Source: Theobroma cacao (lineage: Eukaryota; Streptophyta; Magnoliopsida; Malvales; Malvaceae). Taken from it: a DNA stretch of 64,000 nt. The notes below the pieces were generated by a model. The model made no database searches. It worked only from the letters and a program-made list of their open reading frames with translations, and was not told the DNA's origin. The DNA lies in the NCBI RefSeq assembly GCF_000208745.1, contig NC_030850.1, positions 7,686,370-7,750,369 of the forward strand. The letters are read 5' to 3'. The position numbers and the translations under genes are program-made. Shown one piece after another: positions 13,991-27,084 of this stretch. The first letter of the stretch is position 1. Each line of letters starts with the position of its first letter.

Positions 13991-14963
13991 GTTCTTCGAG
14001 ATAAGGGCGGAATCAGAAATTTTTTTAAGTGAAGTTCTAATTAAAATAATAATAATTATTTAAAAAAAATTCTCAATTCAGATCTGTTGAAGAACACTTA
14101 AATCAAATTCAATACAATTTTACTTAAAATATTATTAAGTAACATCATTAGTAGAATTTTATTGCTGTTCAAAATCTAAGTCTGGTAAGACAATTTTTTT
14201 TTTCTTTTAAATTATCTTTTCATGACTTATTTATCCAAAATTATAAAAACTTGTTAAAAATTGCTACTCATTAGCATAAACTAAAATATTAAAATTAAAT
14301 AAAATATGATTTTACATAACAAATTAATAGATTCAACAACTAATAATATAACAATTTTTTAATTATTGATCAAAATTAAATATAAGCATCTACAAACACA
14401 TAAAATTAAATACAAATATCAAATAATCAAACAATATATCTACAAAATAAATAAAAAAATGACTCATAATTATATTTTATTAGCAAGATTATAATTATGA
14501 ATCCAAACTATCAAATTAATCAAAAAAATAGACATGAAGTATTTAAAAACTTAATTTAAGTTGAAAATTACTTACAATTGAAACCTATATGAGTTATGAA
14601 AAAGTGAAAAACATAACCAAGAACCAACACAAAGGAGGTCTCAAGCATAAAATTTGAATTTTTTTAAAAGGGAGAGTAGTTTAGATTTTGACATTTTTAC
14701 TAAAATCTTAAATTATATAAGAAATTTTTTTCTTTTTATATAATATTTAAATATTAATATATTAATTACTTTTTAATAAATCTACTTTGATTTGGAGTTT
14801 TTGATCCCACCCCTTGCAAAATTGGAAAATAATTAGCGAGTTCATTAGTATATTAAGTACATAAAATTCTAGATAACTTATATAACGAGTAAATTTTTTT
14901 TTGTAAATGAATGGTGTCTTGTGACACCACTCCTATGAATATAGGTCCACCCTTACTCGAAGG
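13991..14963. mobile_element. Candidate non-autonomous DNA transposon with terminal inverted repeats
   Basis: The left end reads CTTCGAGATAAGGGCGGA. The reverse complement of the right end reads CTTCGAGTAAGGGTGGA, so the two match with one indel and one mismatch. The ~0.95 kb between is AT-rich and non-coding. No target-site duplication is evident. This may be an old MITE or MULE-like relic, and a chance inverted repeat cannot be fully excluded. Confidence 0.45.
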
Positions 14964-16353
14964 AATCATGTGAATATTCTAAAATATAGGGCAAATTTTT
15001 AATTTACTTTATAAATTTGCGAAATATTACCTGTTATTTTTTAGATATTTTAACTCAAACTAGATAATAGATATCCAAATCCTATATATATTTGATTAAA
15101 ATTTTGACTTACTATTCAAACTCATATCCAATTATCCTAAGGACTACCAGTTAAATACTCGTACATGTTAAATATTGCTTGCTTTATACTTTTGTAAGCA
15201 ACATATGTTTTGAATATAAAAATAAATACCATTATCTTTGAAGAATTAAACAAAATCCATGATTTACAAACCCAAAAACAACATATATGAATTTACTTTG
15301 CATAGAATAATTATTTTTTCAATAAAAGTTATATCTTAACCATTTGCTCCTTTTTAATCAAACATTTACGTTGTTTCTTGCTGTTACGTTTTATTTTTTG
15401 GACAATTTTTTAAAAAATAAAAGTAAATAAATAAAAGAATAAAAGCAATCAATTGAAGACTTAAATCTGAAAATAAAGAATTTGAGATGCTCTAATTAAT
15501 TCTGTTGAAAAATGATTGACAATAAAATATCACGAGAACTAAGCCTACCTACATTGGGTGGAGTGCATGTAATTGTTCCATGACCTCAAATAAGTCCTTT
15601 CAACCATTGAAATTAAAAATTTACACTTCAATAGAATTCATAATTGGTAAATTAAATTATCTTGGAATAAACAAATAAAAAATATAAAAGTTGTGTTATT
15701 AAATTATTAAGAACATACAAGAAACGAACACCAACATAAGTGATCTAACTGAATTCAGTTTGTCTAATTCATTATTTAACTAATTTTTTTTGGATAATGA
15801 ACACGTATAAGCGAGATGATTTAAGCTCGTTCCATCTAACTTAAAAAAGTTCATTTCGTTTTCATTTTCCTTTAAATAAATTGTAGTTTGATTTTTTATT
15901 AAAGATAGCTTTTTACTTGGTATGGTTTAGAATTGTTGTTATTATCCTTAATTGTAATTGAAAGCAATGGTCATCATAATTTCTGTCTGCGTTTACGATC
16001 AATAATAAATTCATCATAATTAACACTCAATAATCTTATCAAGTATCAATTATTAAATAAACATAAGATATATATTGTTATTCTTGTGCCATTAAAATAA
16101 TTTAATATATTATATCATTATTTGACTTGACTTTCAAAAAGAAAATATCATTATTTGACATACGTTTATCATATATTCTACTATATGCTATCCTTTTCCT
16201 CTCATTTTCTATATTTATCATTTGATTTTTAAAAATAAAAATAAAATAATTATAGTGCATTTTATATTAAAATTTTATTTTTTATATAATTGATGTTTTA
16301 TGATTTCAATATAAAAAAATTAAAAAACTATGAAAATGGTTTGAAATATAAAA

Positions 16354-16638
16354 ATAATAAAAGTGTTAGGTGTTCAGAAAAGTAAAGAACACATAATTCT
16401 AAAACATTTCTCTTATATTCTACTATATACTATTCTTTTCCTTTGCTTATAAAGTTAAATTCATTTATTTTTTTTTCTATTATGACATTTTTCCTCACCC
16501 AATTATGCTCATTACACTGACTTTTTCAACCATAAAAAAAAGGGCTCATAATAATAAAAGTGTTAGGCGTTCAAAAAGTAAAGATCACATAATTCTAAAA
16601 CATTTCTCTTATATTCTACTATATACTATTCTTTTCCT
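16354..16638. repeat. ~89-bp direct repeat (two copies, partial third upstream)
   Basis: Copy 1 is 16354-16442 and copy 2 is 16551-16638. Both run from ATAATAAAAGTGTTAGG to TACTATTCTTTTCCT and differ at only a few positions. A fragment of the right half also occurs at 16174-16200. Confidence 0.85.
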
Positions 16639-17314
16639 ATGAAAGTACATGGCTAAACTTAACAATTTTATATATGCATGTTTTTAGTTATGTGCATGTT
16701 TTTCCATTCAAAATATATGTATGAAAAATAGCCAAAATTTAAGAGAATTAAAATTAAGGCTTGAAATTAATCTCTTTTGTAGTAAGAAATCATTAATTAA
16801 TTTTATGTTGGACACACACCAAATTAATATTATATAAACCAAGTCCGAACTGGTTTTGGAGTGACCAACTAAAATTGAACTTTTATTTTATTAAACTCCA
16901 TAATGTCCGTGAAATCAAATTCGAGTGGACTTTAGCAATTAATCCCTAATTGTCATTGGTGTAGGCAGAGAATATAATATATGTTAGAGGCACCTTATAG
17001 TGAAAACTTTATTGAAAACGCTGTCGTATAAGAAGTCCGAATTCTATTCGTATTCAACCAGATTTGCACCTATCCGGCAGTCTTGCGTAAACGTCTCCAA
17101 GTAATAACTTAATCACTAAGCAAAATTACCCGTCAAATTTATAGGAATATAATTTAGTATTAATTGCATTTCCTTTTGTGGCTTCTTCTCTTCCTCTTTA
17201 AATACAAATTACACAGCAATCAATTACTTGTGTCGGATGGTTTGCTTTCGTACTCTCTCCCAGTGCTTCGTAATTTGCTTTTGTTTTGCCTTTTGCTTTG
17301 TTTCTTGCAGTTTA

Positions 17315-17983
17315 ATGGCTGTTGAAAACATCAATTGTAGTGATAGTAATAACAACAATACCGTCCTGTCACTGTCAGCTGATGAGATTGAAGAATTTTC
17401 CAGCTTGGAGAGTACTAAGCTTTGTGTGCCACAAGACCCCTTGGAGGATTTAGACTGGCTCCCTGATTTTACTGATGAAATCATCTCTCTCGATGGCTTT
17501 TGCCTAACTCCGGAACATGAAATTAACTTCTCTTACGTTTCACCAAACTCCTACGAGGTGCCGGAACAGAAGACGACTGAAGATATAGACGATGATTACA
17601 GTGCTTGGGAAAGCAAAAGGCCAAGATCAGTATTTGAACAAAGTATTACTTTCACCAAGAAGAAGCGGAGGAAGCGTGGGGGCAAGCGTGTGTGGGAGAC
17701 GAGGGACTTTGCATTAGTAGCTGATGATAAAGAAGCGATTGTTGTTGGTGAAGAGTGGAATTGTAGAAATGTGAGGCGAACGTGCAGTCATTGTCTGAGC
17801 GAGAACACTCCACAATGGAGGATGGGGCCATCGGGGCCTAAGACGCTGTGCAACGCTTGTGGGGTGCGATATAAATCGGGGAGGTTAATGCCTGAGTATC
17901 GACCTGCTGCAAGTCCAACTTTTGATATCACGAAACATTCCAACTTTCATAAGAAAATATTAAAGAGGAAAGGATTTGAATAG
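17315..17983 (+). CDS. GATA-type zinc-finger transcription factor
   Basis: Single open exon of 222 aa, starting at ATG 17315 after the pyrimidine-rich TTTCTTGCAG. Nuclear DNA-binding factor of the plant class-A GATA family. One finger has C157-x2-C160-x18-C179-x2-C182, with TPQWR inside it and [12 protein letters not shown] at its end, followed by the usual [11 protein letters not shown] and KHSN tail. A basic [11 protein letters not shown] stretch at about 115-125 is the likely nuclear localisation signal. The N-terminal half is acidic and contains DLDWLPDF (45-52), the motif seen ahead of the finger in this subfamily. An in-frame ATG at 17237 would add 26 Cys/Phe-rich hydrophobic residues; I regard that part as 5' UTR or intron. 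The 3' half is duplicated just downstream. Confidence 0.88.
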   Translation: MAVENINCSDSNNNNTVLSLSADEIEEFSSLESTKLCVPQDPLEDLDWLPDFTDEIISLDGFCLTPEHEINFSYVSPNSYEVPEQKTTEDIDDDYSAWESKRPRSVFEQSITFTKKKRRKRGGKRVWETRDFALVADDKEAIVVGEEWNCRNVRRTCSHCLSENTPQWRMGPSGPKTLCNACGVRYKSGRLMPEYRPAASPTFDITKHSNFHKKILKRKGFE

Positions 17984-18673
17984 ATAAATATATTTTTTCT
18001 TTTTTTATTTTGATATGTGATTCAATATTTTGTATGATAATTAAATATTTGTTTAAGTGTGTTTGTTAATTGTGTAAATTTTGTATAAAAATTTTAATTT
18101 TGTGGCATAACAGTTTTGGTTTTGGTCATGTAGTCTGTATTGATTGTGGAGGAGGTTGTAACTAACCAAGCAAACCAATATCCATTGATAGAAGTTATGA
18201 GTAACAGACCTAAGTTATTGGAGAATCGATCAAATCGTGACCAATCACAATCGGTCGATTACAACGATTATAAAGTCGGTTGGCGATTTTTGGGTTGGAT
18301 GTTTTTTATGGTTTTTGCTGCTGAGGTTATATGTTGTTGAATAGTTTTTGTTGACATGCTCCTACAAAACTAGGTTCTGTTGTCGAAATAATCTCCTTGG
18401 AGGAAATGCATTGTGTAAAACTCTCCCTTTTGAATTGTAACAGAAGCAGCACACTTAGTGGTACCTCTTAAGTTTTTTTTTCTTCACTTTTGTTGACCTA
18501 CTTGCACCTGCTCATCAAATATCGCCTTTTCCCATCTATGTGACTATAGCTTGTAAGGTACTATAACTATACAAACCCTTTTGCTTGTGTTTTAAGTTCA
18601 TCTAAATAATGTCAACATGATATTAGTTTGTATAATAGTTGCAAGTGCAGCCTTTGTTATGAACATGTAGAAC
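17717..18673 (+). repeat. Tandem duplication, copy 1 (GATA 3' half plus flank)
   Basis: The unit runs from GTAGCTGATGATAAAGAAG inside the GATA ORF through its 3' flank to GAACATGTAGAAC. The same order of blocks recurs in 18690-19801. Confidence 0.85.
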
Positions 18674-18677
18674 GAAC

Positions 18678-18968
18678 ATGAGCGAACATGTAGTTGATGA
18701 TAAAGAAGTGGCAGTTGTTGGTGAAGGGTGGAATTGTAGAAATATGAGGCGAAAATGCAGTCACTGTAGTCACTGTCTGAGCGAGAACACTCCCCAATGG
18801 AGGATGGGGCCATCGAGGCCTAAAATGCTATGCAACGCTTGTGGGGTGCGATATAAATCGGGGAGATTAGTGCTTGAGTATTGGCCTACTGCAAGTCCAA
18901 CTTTTGATATCACGAAACATTCCAACATTCACAAGAAAATATTAAACAGAAAGGAATTGAATAGATGA
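18678..18968 (+). pseudogene. Finger-only partial GATA duplicate (possible microprotein)
   Basis: An ATG just before the duplication junction opens 96 codons. It contains only the GATA finger and its tail, without the acidic N-terminal half or the KKKRRKR signal. All four zinc ligands remain, but a 9-bp tandem insertion produces CSHCSHC instead of CSHC. Several positions conserved in the parent are changed: GPSGPK to GPSRPK, MPEYRP to VLEYWP, and AAS to TAS. No frameshift or stop interrupts it. It may be a decaying fragment or a small expressed competitor of GATA factors; the sequence alone cannot decide. Confidence 0.75.
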
Positions 18969-19801
18969 ATACATTTTTCTGATTTCAATGCCTAATTCAA
19001 TATTTTATGTGATATTTAAATATTTCTTTAAATGTGTTCATTAGTTGTGCAAATTTTGTACAACATTTTTAATTTTTTCCTCTGTTTGAGATTTTTTATT
19101 ACAAAAAACAACCAAAGTATCTCGGGTCGGTTTTTGTTTTGATTTTAGTTGTGAAGATGGTCGGTGTGTGGTCGGTTTCGGTCATAGAGGTGGTCAATTT
19201 CGATCATGGAGAAGGCCGTAGCTGACCAAGCAGACCAAAGTGGTGGAACCAGTTGCCACTGATCGAAATTATGGGGAATCGACCTAAGTTATTGGAGAAT
19301 CAACCGATCTAAGTTATTGGAGAATCGACCAAATTGTGACCAATCACAATCAATCAGTTATGACAGTTACAAGGTTGGTTGGTGATTTTTGGTTTGGATT
19401 TTTTTTTTTTATGATTTTTGCTACAGAAGTTGTATGTTGTTGAATAGTTGAATGGTTTTTGTTGACTTGTTTTTGCAAAACTAGATAGCAAGCATAGCTT
19501 TGTTGTCGAAATAATCTCTTCGGAACAAATGCATTGCGTAAAACTCTCCCTTTCTAAATCGCAACAGAAGCAGCACCCTTAGTATAAACTCTTAAGCCTT
19601 TCTTGATCTACTTGCACATGCTTATCAAATATCGCATTTTTGAATGAACTTCTCATCCATATGACCATAGGGTGTTATAACTACAAACTACCTGAATGAA
19701 AACCTTATTGCTTGCGTTTTAAGTTTATCTGAAAAATGTCAACATGATATTAGTTTGTATAATAGCTGCAAGTGAAGCCTTTTATTATGAACATGTAGAA
19801 C
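18690..19801 (+). repeat. Tandem duplication, copy 2
   Basis: Begins GTAGTTGATGATAAAGAAG (offset 973 bp from copy 1) and ends GAACATGTAGAAC (offset 1,128 bp), so it has gained about 155 bp net. The gain includes GGTCGGT-rich sequence near 19120-19200 and an internal duplication of CTAAGTTATTGGAGAATC at about 19284-19327. Confidence 0.85.
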
Positions 19802-22800
19802 AAGGGCAAACATAGAGCATAACACTAGTTTAATAGGACAAATAGAGAGCATAAGAAAATATAAGAGTTTTGTTAATAATTTTTCATTACATTACAAGTG
19901 TTTACATTATTGCATTATGAGCCATGCAAGGCTACTAATACACTAAAATGAGAAAATTAGTTATGGCTTATGATTACCCAACTGAGAAGCTAAGTGTTTA
20001 TCTATTTGATAATGGTGACTTAGATTTAATGTTCTATGCTTTGTTAAAGGTTACATGTTTTTTCCAAATATGGCTACCGTTTTGCAGGAAGCTCAAAGTA
20101 GAGCTAAGATCACCAAAGCTTTAAACCTAAATTGATTATTAAGAAAAAAAAATCTATCGATTATTCGATCGATTTCAAAGAGAATGATTCTTCATCAACG
20201 ATCGAGCCGAATAACTGTAATAACCACTATCCTTAACCAGCTTCACAATCGGTGTCCAATAATTGATTGACCATGCAGTTTTGGCCGACCAATGCTCAAC
20301 CTTAAATGTAGCATCCATCAATGATAGTTAGGGATCTAATCAAAATCCAAATTGGAGAAAATAAAAAGGATTTGAAAAGATTGGTATAAATACCCATCCA
20401 CGCACTCGTGAACAAGTTTGAAGTGCAAGTAGTCACGAAGTTTGTTAATTTTTTTAAAACGTTGTTTTTATATAATGTTCATATTATTTATTGTTGTTCT
20501 TGGCTACATAAGAGACCAAGTCAAAGGAAAATCTCAACAAAAAGAAAAATGGATATAACTAATCTCATATCATATATAACTATATATTAAAAGAAGCCCC
20601 GAAGGGCTCTTGGCTTGACACTTAGCAAGACTCCTCGCTTGACACTTGACTGACATGTGGTGTTTTCAAAAAGGGTCCATGCACTGAGTTTCAAATGGGT
20701 TTTGGCGTTGAGTCAGGTTAAGCGGGCAGGCATGTCAATGGTTTTAGTCCATGTGCCCACTTTGCAGCTCTTTCAAGTATAAATTTTAGAGGTTGATTTT
20801 GGACACCGTGCATGCCTCGAGCCATGCATTTTTCTAGCTGAAGTGACTTATCTAGTTGGGTCTTTAGGAATGAAGCCCCATCAGGGTTATATTATGGCGT
20901 CATGTGTTAATTGAGGACGTTTTGGGTTTTGAAGAAAATTAGGAGATAATTTTGTCTTTTTCCCCACATGATTCCAAAAAATCTACTCTTCCTTTTCCCA
21001 CCCATTTACTTTTGCTCTTCATTCTTATTTTTCTCTTCTCTTTGTTTCTTTTTGGCTTTTGTACTTTTTTTATTTGTTTTTTTGGTTTCCTTCTTTGCAG
21101 GTTTATTTTATGTTTTCATTCTCTTTGTTGTTTGCTTCTCTAGTTATGTATTTGCTTCCATTTTTTGGCATCTTGAATGTAGAAATATGTATTTTTATTT
21201 TTATTTTACACTATATTACAAGCATGCATTGTCTTTACTTATATATATATATATTTGGTTCTTATTTTTTGTTTTGTATTTTTATGGGTTTTTCTTAAAG
21301 CTTTTTTTTTTTGTGGGTTCTTCTTTTCATGTTTTCATTTTTTTACAGTTTCGTTTCTCGATCATTCATTCATTTCGGTTTTATGAATGTAAACTAATAA
21401 ATCCAAGAATATATTATTATCTTTCATGTCATACTCTTTGATATGTAGATTGATAACGAGATGACGAGAGATAGTGATGTTGGTAAATGGAGAGCACAAA
21501 AGAATGAGGAGCAAAGCAAATGAATGGCGGGAGAGAAAATTTGAGAGTATTTAATTTGTTTGAAATAGTTTTAAGGATATTTTTATAATTTCATGATTAA
21601 AATTGAGTAAAAATAGTTAACTTTATATTGAAAGCTATTTTTGAAATGAGCTTATGAGTAGAGTTGTTTCTTACAATTTTCTCTTAATTTTATCCATTTT
21701 TATGTTGGTTTATACGGAGGATTGATTATTATAATTTATAATATGATTATAATGTGTACTTATATTTTTATTTTGTCGGCATACTTTTATTAAATAAATC
21801 ACCTTGGTTTTTTTTACCTCATAATGATGTCCAAAAATTGACTGTTCATAGTTGATTGTATGGATAACTTTTCAATGTTAATTTTTTTGTCCCATAGTTC
21901 AATAGTTATAGGATATTTTTCATTTTGGGTACAATCGCTAGATAAATATGTGCTGAATTTCCTTTTACGTTGATGCCAAGCAATTCTAAAAACCAGTTCA
22001 TGCTTTTCTCTGGAAGTTTCTCCCTGCACATGCAATCAAGTTTTGTATTTTTGGTTTTCCTACGTTTGTTTAGCAGTATGTTATAAAAAATTAGACTCTA
22101 TTTATGGTTTTTTTCCCCATTACTGTTGTTGATTTAGAACATATATCAACATTTTCTTTTTTATGGAATCATGATGTAATGCTCATGAATAATATTTATT
22201 CATTCTAAAATTACAAGATTACATGCTAAATATCATCAACTGTCAAGTTAATGTTACCACGCATGGTTACAGAACTTTTTATTGTTAATGTTAACAAACC
22301 ATAAATGACTATCTGTTTGTGATGAACATATAAAATGTTTGACCCATAGACATTACCTTCGTCTGCAGTATTCTTATAAATGCATATAACATATTTGTCG
22401 TTGATGGTGATTTACTTTTGTTGTAATTTCAAATTACATTTGTTGTTTTGAATTTTTGTTTGCCTTCACTAATTAATCACATGATTTTTTTTACTCTTAC
22501 CTCCATTTATTCATCACCCAAATTATCTTTGCGTTGCTATTTTCCCCAACTTATTTTTGTTATCTAACATCTCGGTATTCTTTTGGGCAGCCATCGCGAG
22601 AGCTGAGAGCAGCTGACTATAGAGTGGCATTTCTTGATTTATTCATATTTATTGCAATTACTGTATTTGGTTTGTGCTGTATGTTTTTCCTTTTATTTTT
22701 TGGTGATACCATGCAAACATGATGTTCGAGTCTGCTTTTCATGTCTTTATTTTCGTTTATGTTTTTATGCCACTCAAATTTCACCATCAACTCATATTTT

Positions 22801-24185
22801 TCACAATTTGTTAAGTTTATTAACGGTTTCTGCTATCATTAATGGTCCAATAGCTGTCAGTAAAAATCGTTTTCGTTATTAAGAGGAGAATTGGTCAACA
22901 AACAAATGCGCATGAAAAATCAATCTCATACTCACGAGAAGAACTTCTATTCTTAAATCAAAAGGTCTACGACCAACCATAACTTATGGTGTTAAAATTT
23001 AATGAGGTAATATTTTAAAAACGTATTTTTAAAAAAAATTATATATTTTTTTTCTTTCACTCAGATTTTACCCATGAATTTTTTTTTTTTAAATTTTAAC
23101 GAGGCATATTCTTAATACAATGAATATTCAAAAGAGAGTATTATAAATATTTTTATGAATATCCATTTATACTAAGTATATCTTAATTTGAATGTAAATT
23201 ATATTAAATGAAGATTAAAATTTAATCAATTCATCTAATCTCTTATTTTTATCTTCATCTTATAAGTTCAATCTAAATAAGGGGTTATTAGTCTATAAAT
23301 AAACCTCTTCACTTTATTTATAAATACACATTTAAATAAAATCTTCCTACTCCTCTAAATACTTTCCCTCCCTCTAAATACTTTTTTTTTATATATATTT
23401 CTCTATAGTTATTCTCTTAAGATTTATTTCATAACATATTTATATCAAAATTTTAAAATTTTTCATGAAATACCTTTTTTTAGTTGTTTTATGTCAAACA
23501 GTAAAAAAAACAAATTATGAAAAGAATTTTAAAATAAGAGTAATGTATGTTAAAAAAAAGTATATTTTTGGGACATGAATAATAAAATCAAACAGAGCAA
23601 GTAATTTTAAAAATTGAAAAATAGTATTTGATTTGATTTTTCACTTTTAAATCTTAACTAGATAATGAATGTCACGAATCCTACATATTTAAGGTATAAA
23701 ATAGATCTTGGATATATAAATTTGTATCTTTTATCACTTATTAGATATATTTTTTAAATTAAAAATGTAATCTTGTGATTTATAAACTTATTTACTTAAA
23801 GGCGCATAGGTTGAGGTTTTAAATTTCAACCAATAATAAGTATTGCATGATTAGATAAAAATGAGTATCACGAATATTATATTAGTGATGTATTACATAA
23901 TTGAGTGAGTATTATGGATACCAAATCAATAAGGGTGGATACATGTTAAGTATATAAACATGAATTAGTCGCACGGAGTTGGCTTAAGTTCCTATTTGTG
24001 ATAGTGAACACGAAACAGTGCTTGAAAAAAAAAAAAAAAGTCAAGGTGAAAGCAGGCGAGCTTAGCCTTTAAAAGGAACGTTGTCTCTTCCGTTTACGAC
24101 ATATTACCGAAATCTCTTATAATTTAAAATCGGAATCACTTGTACTCGCTTCCAACTCACGAGTCGACTCACTGCAAAAAAAAAA
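19802..24185. other. Long non-coding region, probable transposon debris
   Basis: No gene is supported. At about 20565-20700 the sequence becomes GC-richer with short inverted motifs (GCCCCGAAGGGCTC), followed by long T-rich open frames (20952-21441) that look like low-complexity sequence, not protein. The end (23000-24100) is AT-rich. The last ~100 bp before 24186 would be the promoter and 5' UTR of the AUG1 gene. Confidence 0.45.
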
Positions 24186-27084
24186 ATGAATGAAATGATC
24201 TCCGGAGTGGGTGATCCGGTGGCAACAGACGCAACAAAGGGCGGAGGATCAGATGCCTCTCGAATTGCGGAAGTTAAGGCGTGGCTCGTGACTCAGTTTG
24301 ATGCTGCCGGCAAAGACGTCCCTGATTTCGAATACACCCCGCGAAGCATTGCCTATTTGTACAATCTGGCTACCGTCTCCCAGGCCAAGACTCAAGCTGC
24401 CAACATTGTTGCCAACGATTTTCGCCAGAAAGCAGCCGAGTACCGTTCTCAAGGTCCCACCCTTTTTCATGCCGAGAAAATCATTAGTTTTTTTGAATTA
24501 AATTTCTCTAATTTAAATAATTTTGTCTTATTCTTGTTAAAATGAAAATTTCTTTTGTAGCGGCACGGATTAGAGAGATATTGGAGAATGTGGGATTAGC
24601 GCAGGAGAGTTTACCTTCAAATGTGGTTGCGTCGGCGCAAGTTCTGGCTAATGTAGCTAATTTGTTGAATATTAGAGACACTGAACTTAGTAGGTAGGAT
24701 TTCCTTAAGCATACCTTTTCTAATATTTCAATATTTCATGTTGATTTCCTTGCCTTATATTCGGAATTTAATTGAGAAAAAATATCAAATTTAGTTTTCT
24801 TGTAGCAATGGGTGATATTTCTTTGAGAAAAACTGGGGTAGAGGAGAAGAGGGCCAAAGTGCACAAAGAGTCCAAAACTCTTCTTGAGTATACTAGAAAG
24901 GCGATTGCAAGGCTAACCTATCTGAAAAGGTAAAATTGTGTACATTTGCCACCCGTTAGTTCTAGGTTTGAATCTAGTGGTGGTTATTGGAGAAGAACTG
25001 GCTTTTGTGGTGTAGGACGTTAGCGCAACTAGAAGATGATGTGTCTCCCTGTGAGGCTCAAATGGAAAATTGGAAGACGAACTTAGGAGTTATGGCATCA
25101 AAGGAGCGACAGTATATACAACAGTATAACAACTACAAGGTATGATTCCTTTGTATTATTATTATCATTTTGAGGGTAAAATTAAGTTGCAGAACTAGTT
25201 ACGGAAATTTAAGCTGTTGTTTTTTGTGAGATGACCTTGCTATATACCAGTGAAGAAGGATACAAATGGATGAAAAGGCAAGCTGCCAGCACGATAAGTT
25301 GTTGAAATTTACTGGTATATTCATGGTTCATATTGTAGTTGACTGGCAGCACAAAAGTTATTCAATGGCATATAGAAATATGGATGGGCATTCGGACTTG
25401 TTAAGAGTGTTTGTTCTTCTTATTTTATCATGTTAGCTCTTTTTCCAAATAGATTTTCAAGTGGTTGTTCATTTGAAATTTTTTTTCTTAGGGTTTGGGC
25501 TTTTGGCTTCAAGTAGAAGCAGAAGATGAACTTAGTGTGACCTGTTATCAAGAAGCTAGAGCCAGACCATAGTTTGTTTGATTACTTCGTATTATTTGTC
25601 CAAACTTGAACCTTATTTTGCCATAGTTTCTCATCAGTATAGCTGTTAAATATGCACCATTTTGCAATCTATAAACTTCTGCACTCAGACAATATTTGCT
25701 GAGCTTTATAGGATCTTAGTTTCTTCCAAATAGGTGAAGGTATTCAGCTATTATCTCCAGCATCCTGTAAAATTGTTCATTATCCACCAAGATATTTGTT
25801 CTCACTCCTACCTGTTAATACCAAAAGCAAGATAGGTGTTCTTCTCCTCCAGTGTATGGTCAATGATTGCTTTTAGAATTTCAAGTTGATAGTCGCTGCA
25901 AATTTACCATTAGATCATTTGAGTAGATGAGTCATCTTCGTTGGTGTTTCACTTGTGCATGTAATAGAATTTAAATAATAAAGTACTAGACATAGAACTA
26001 CAAGGACACTGCTAGTCTCTTTCGTTTCCCTCATTGTTGGTATCAAGCATTTGGTGACCAAATCATCACCTGCACTTTTCTTGCTTGAAGATTTTTTGCA
26101 TTTCATTTATGCTTAATCTTGTTTGACAGGCATTATTGAATCGTGTGGGCTACACACCGGAGATTAACCATGGGGTGTTGGTTGAAATGGATGAGCACAG
26201 AAAGGATTTAGAGAAGAAGACCAAGCCCATCCTAGATACTTTGAGGAGCTACCAGGACCTGCCTCCTGTAATATTTTATTATAATTAACATTCAAGCATT
26301 ATCGTGCTTTGGGGTTCATGTTTTTTCCATGCAAATTGAAATTTCTACTACATTACACTTAGTATTTATTTCCTATATCAAACACTTGGGTAGAGGACCC
26401 TCTTGTCCAATTGGGTTCATTGCCCATCATGTCTTGTGGAAAGTTAGAAGGGTAATTTAATTTATTTAAAAGGTAGTTTGAGATTTATGAGGTTGCTATG
26501 CATATCTTCAATGAAACTTCACATGCATATTGCTTTCTCAATATCATTTATGGTTTCGATATAAGCAAATGAATAGCTGATGAATAATTAATGTATACAT
26601 TTAATATTGAAAAACACATACATTAGACATCCTTTTTCCAATGTGTTTTAACATTTTGGGGATATTCTACTTGGCACTTCATGTCATGTAGCACTTGTAT
26701 CCTTGTCGACAAATCATAATGTAGATAGTAATTTGTATTCCACATGCTTATCATTCAGCTGGTCTCTGTTTAAGTTCATTTTTATTGTCTTCGTTGTCTT
26801 GTCTGTTATTGGCTTAGGGCATAGTTTCCATATCCTTGTCCTTCAAATGGGGATGATTCTCTTTGATACTTGTCTTGGAATTAAAACTCTTTCTATGGTG
26901 TTCTAGTAATGTTTGTACTAATCATGAGGGAAGGTCCTCTAACAAGCGCGTTAATTACCATTTTTTGTCTGTGCAGGATAAAGCTTTGGCCGCTTTAGCA
27001 ATTGAGGACAAGAAAAGGCAGTATGCTGCTGCTGAAAAATATCTTGAAGATGTGTTGCATTCAGCCCTTACTACATCAGATTGA
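24186..27084 (+). CDS. AUG1: HAUS augmin-like complex subunit 1 (AUG1), 6 exons
   Basis: Subunit of augmin, which recruits gamma-tubulin to existing microtubules so that spindle and cortical microtubules branch. Exons: 24186-24453, 24561-24693, 24795-24929, 25016-25139, 26130-26267, 26977-27084; phases join and give 301 aa, the usual plant AUG1 length. Recognisable family stretches are VPDFEYTPRSIAYLYN near the N-terminus, NVANLLNIRDTELSSFLVAM across exons 2-3, MENWKTNL in exon 4, LNRVGYTPEINHG in exon 5 and PPDKALAALAIEDKKRQY at the exon 5/6 join. The protein is predicted to be largely alpha-helical and coiled-coil. Exon 3 uses an AG ahead of TTTTCTTGTAG; the later TAG would lose four conserved residues and break phase. 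Two ATGs lie at the start (24186 and 24195). Confidence 0.93.

Larger units (their letters stand above)
13664..17314. other. AT-rich intergenic region with repeats
   Basis: No coding region is supported here. It holds the DUF177 3' UTR (roughly to 13900), a candidate inverted-repeat element (13991-14963) and a 90-bp direct repeat at about 16.35-16.64 kb. Just upstream of the GATA gene, a TTTAAATA at 17197-17204 may serve as its TATA element. Confidence 0.5.

Noticed and set aside
20565..20700. Helitron-like 5' end (TATATTAAAAGAAGCCC)
   Set aside because: The motif is suggestive, but I found no CTRR end with a hairpin downstream and no Rep/helicase coding, so it is not called as an element.
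20952..21441. Long open frame rich in Phe and Leu
   Set aside because: It comes from a T-rich low-complexity stretch, with overlapping open frames of the same type and no family resemblance.
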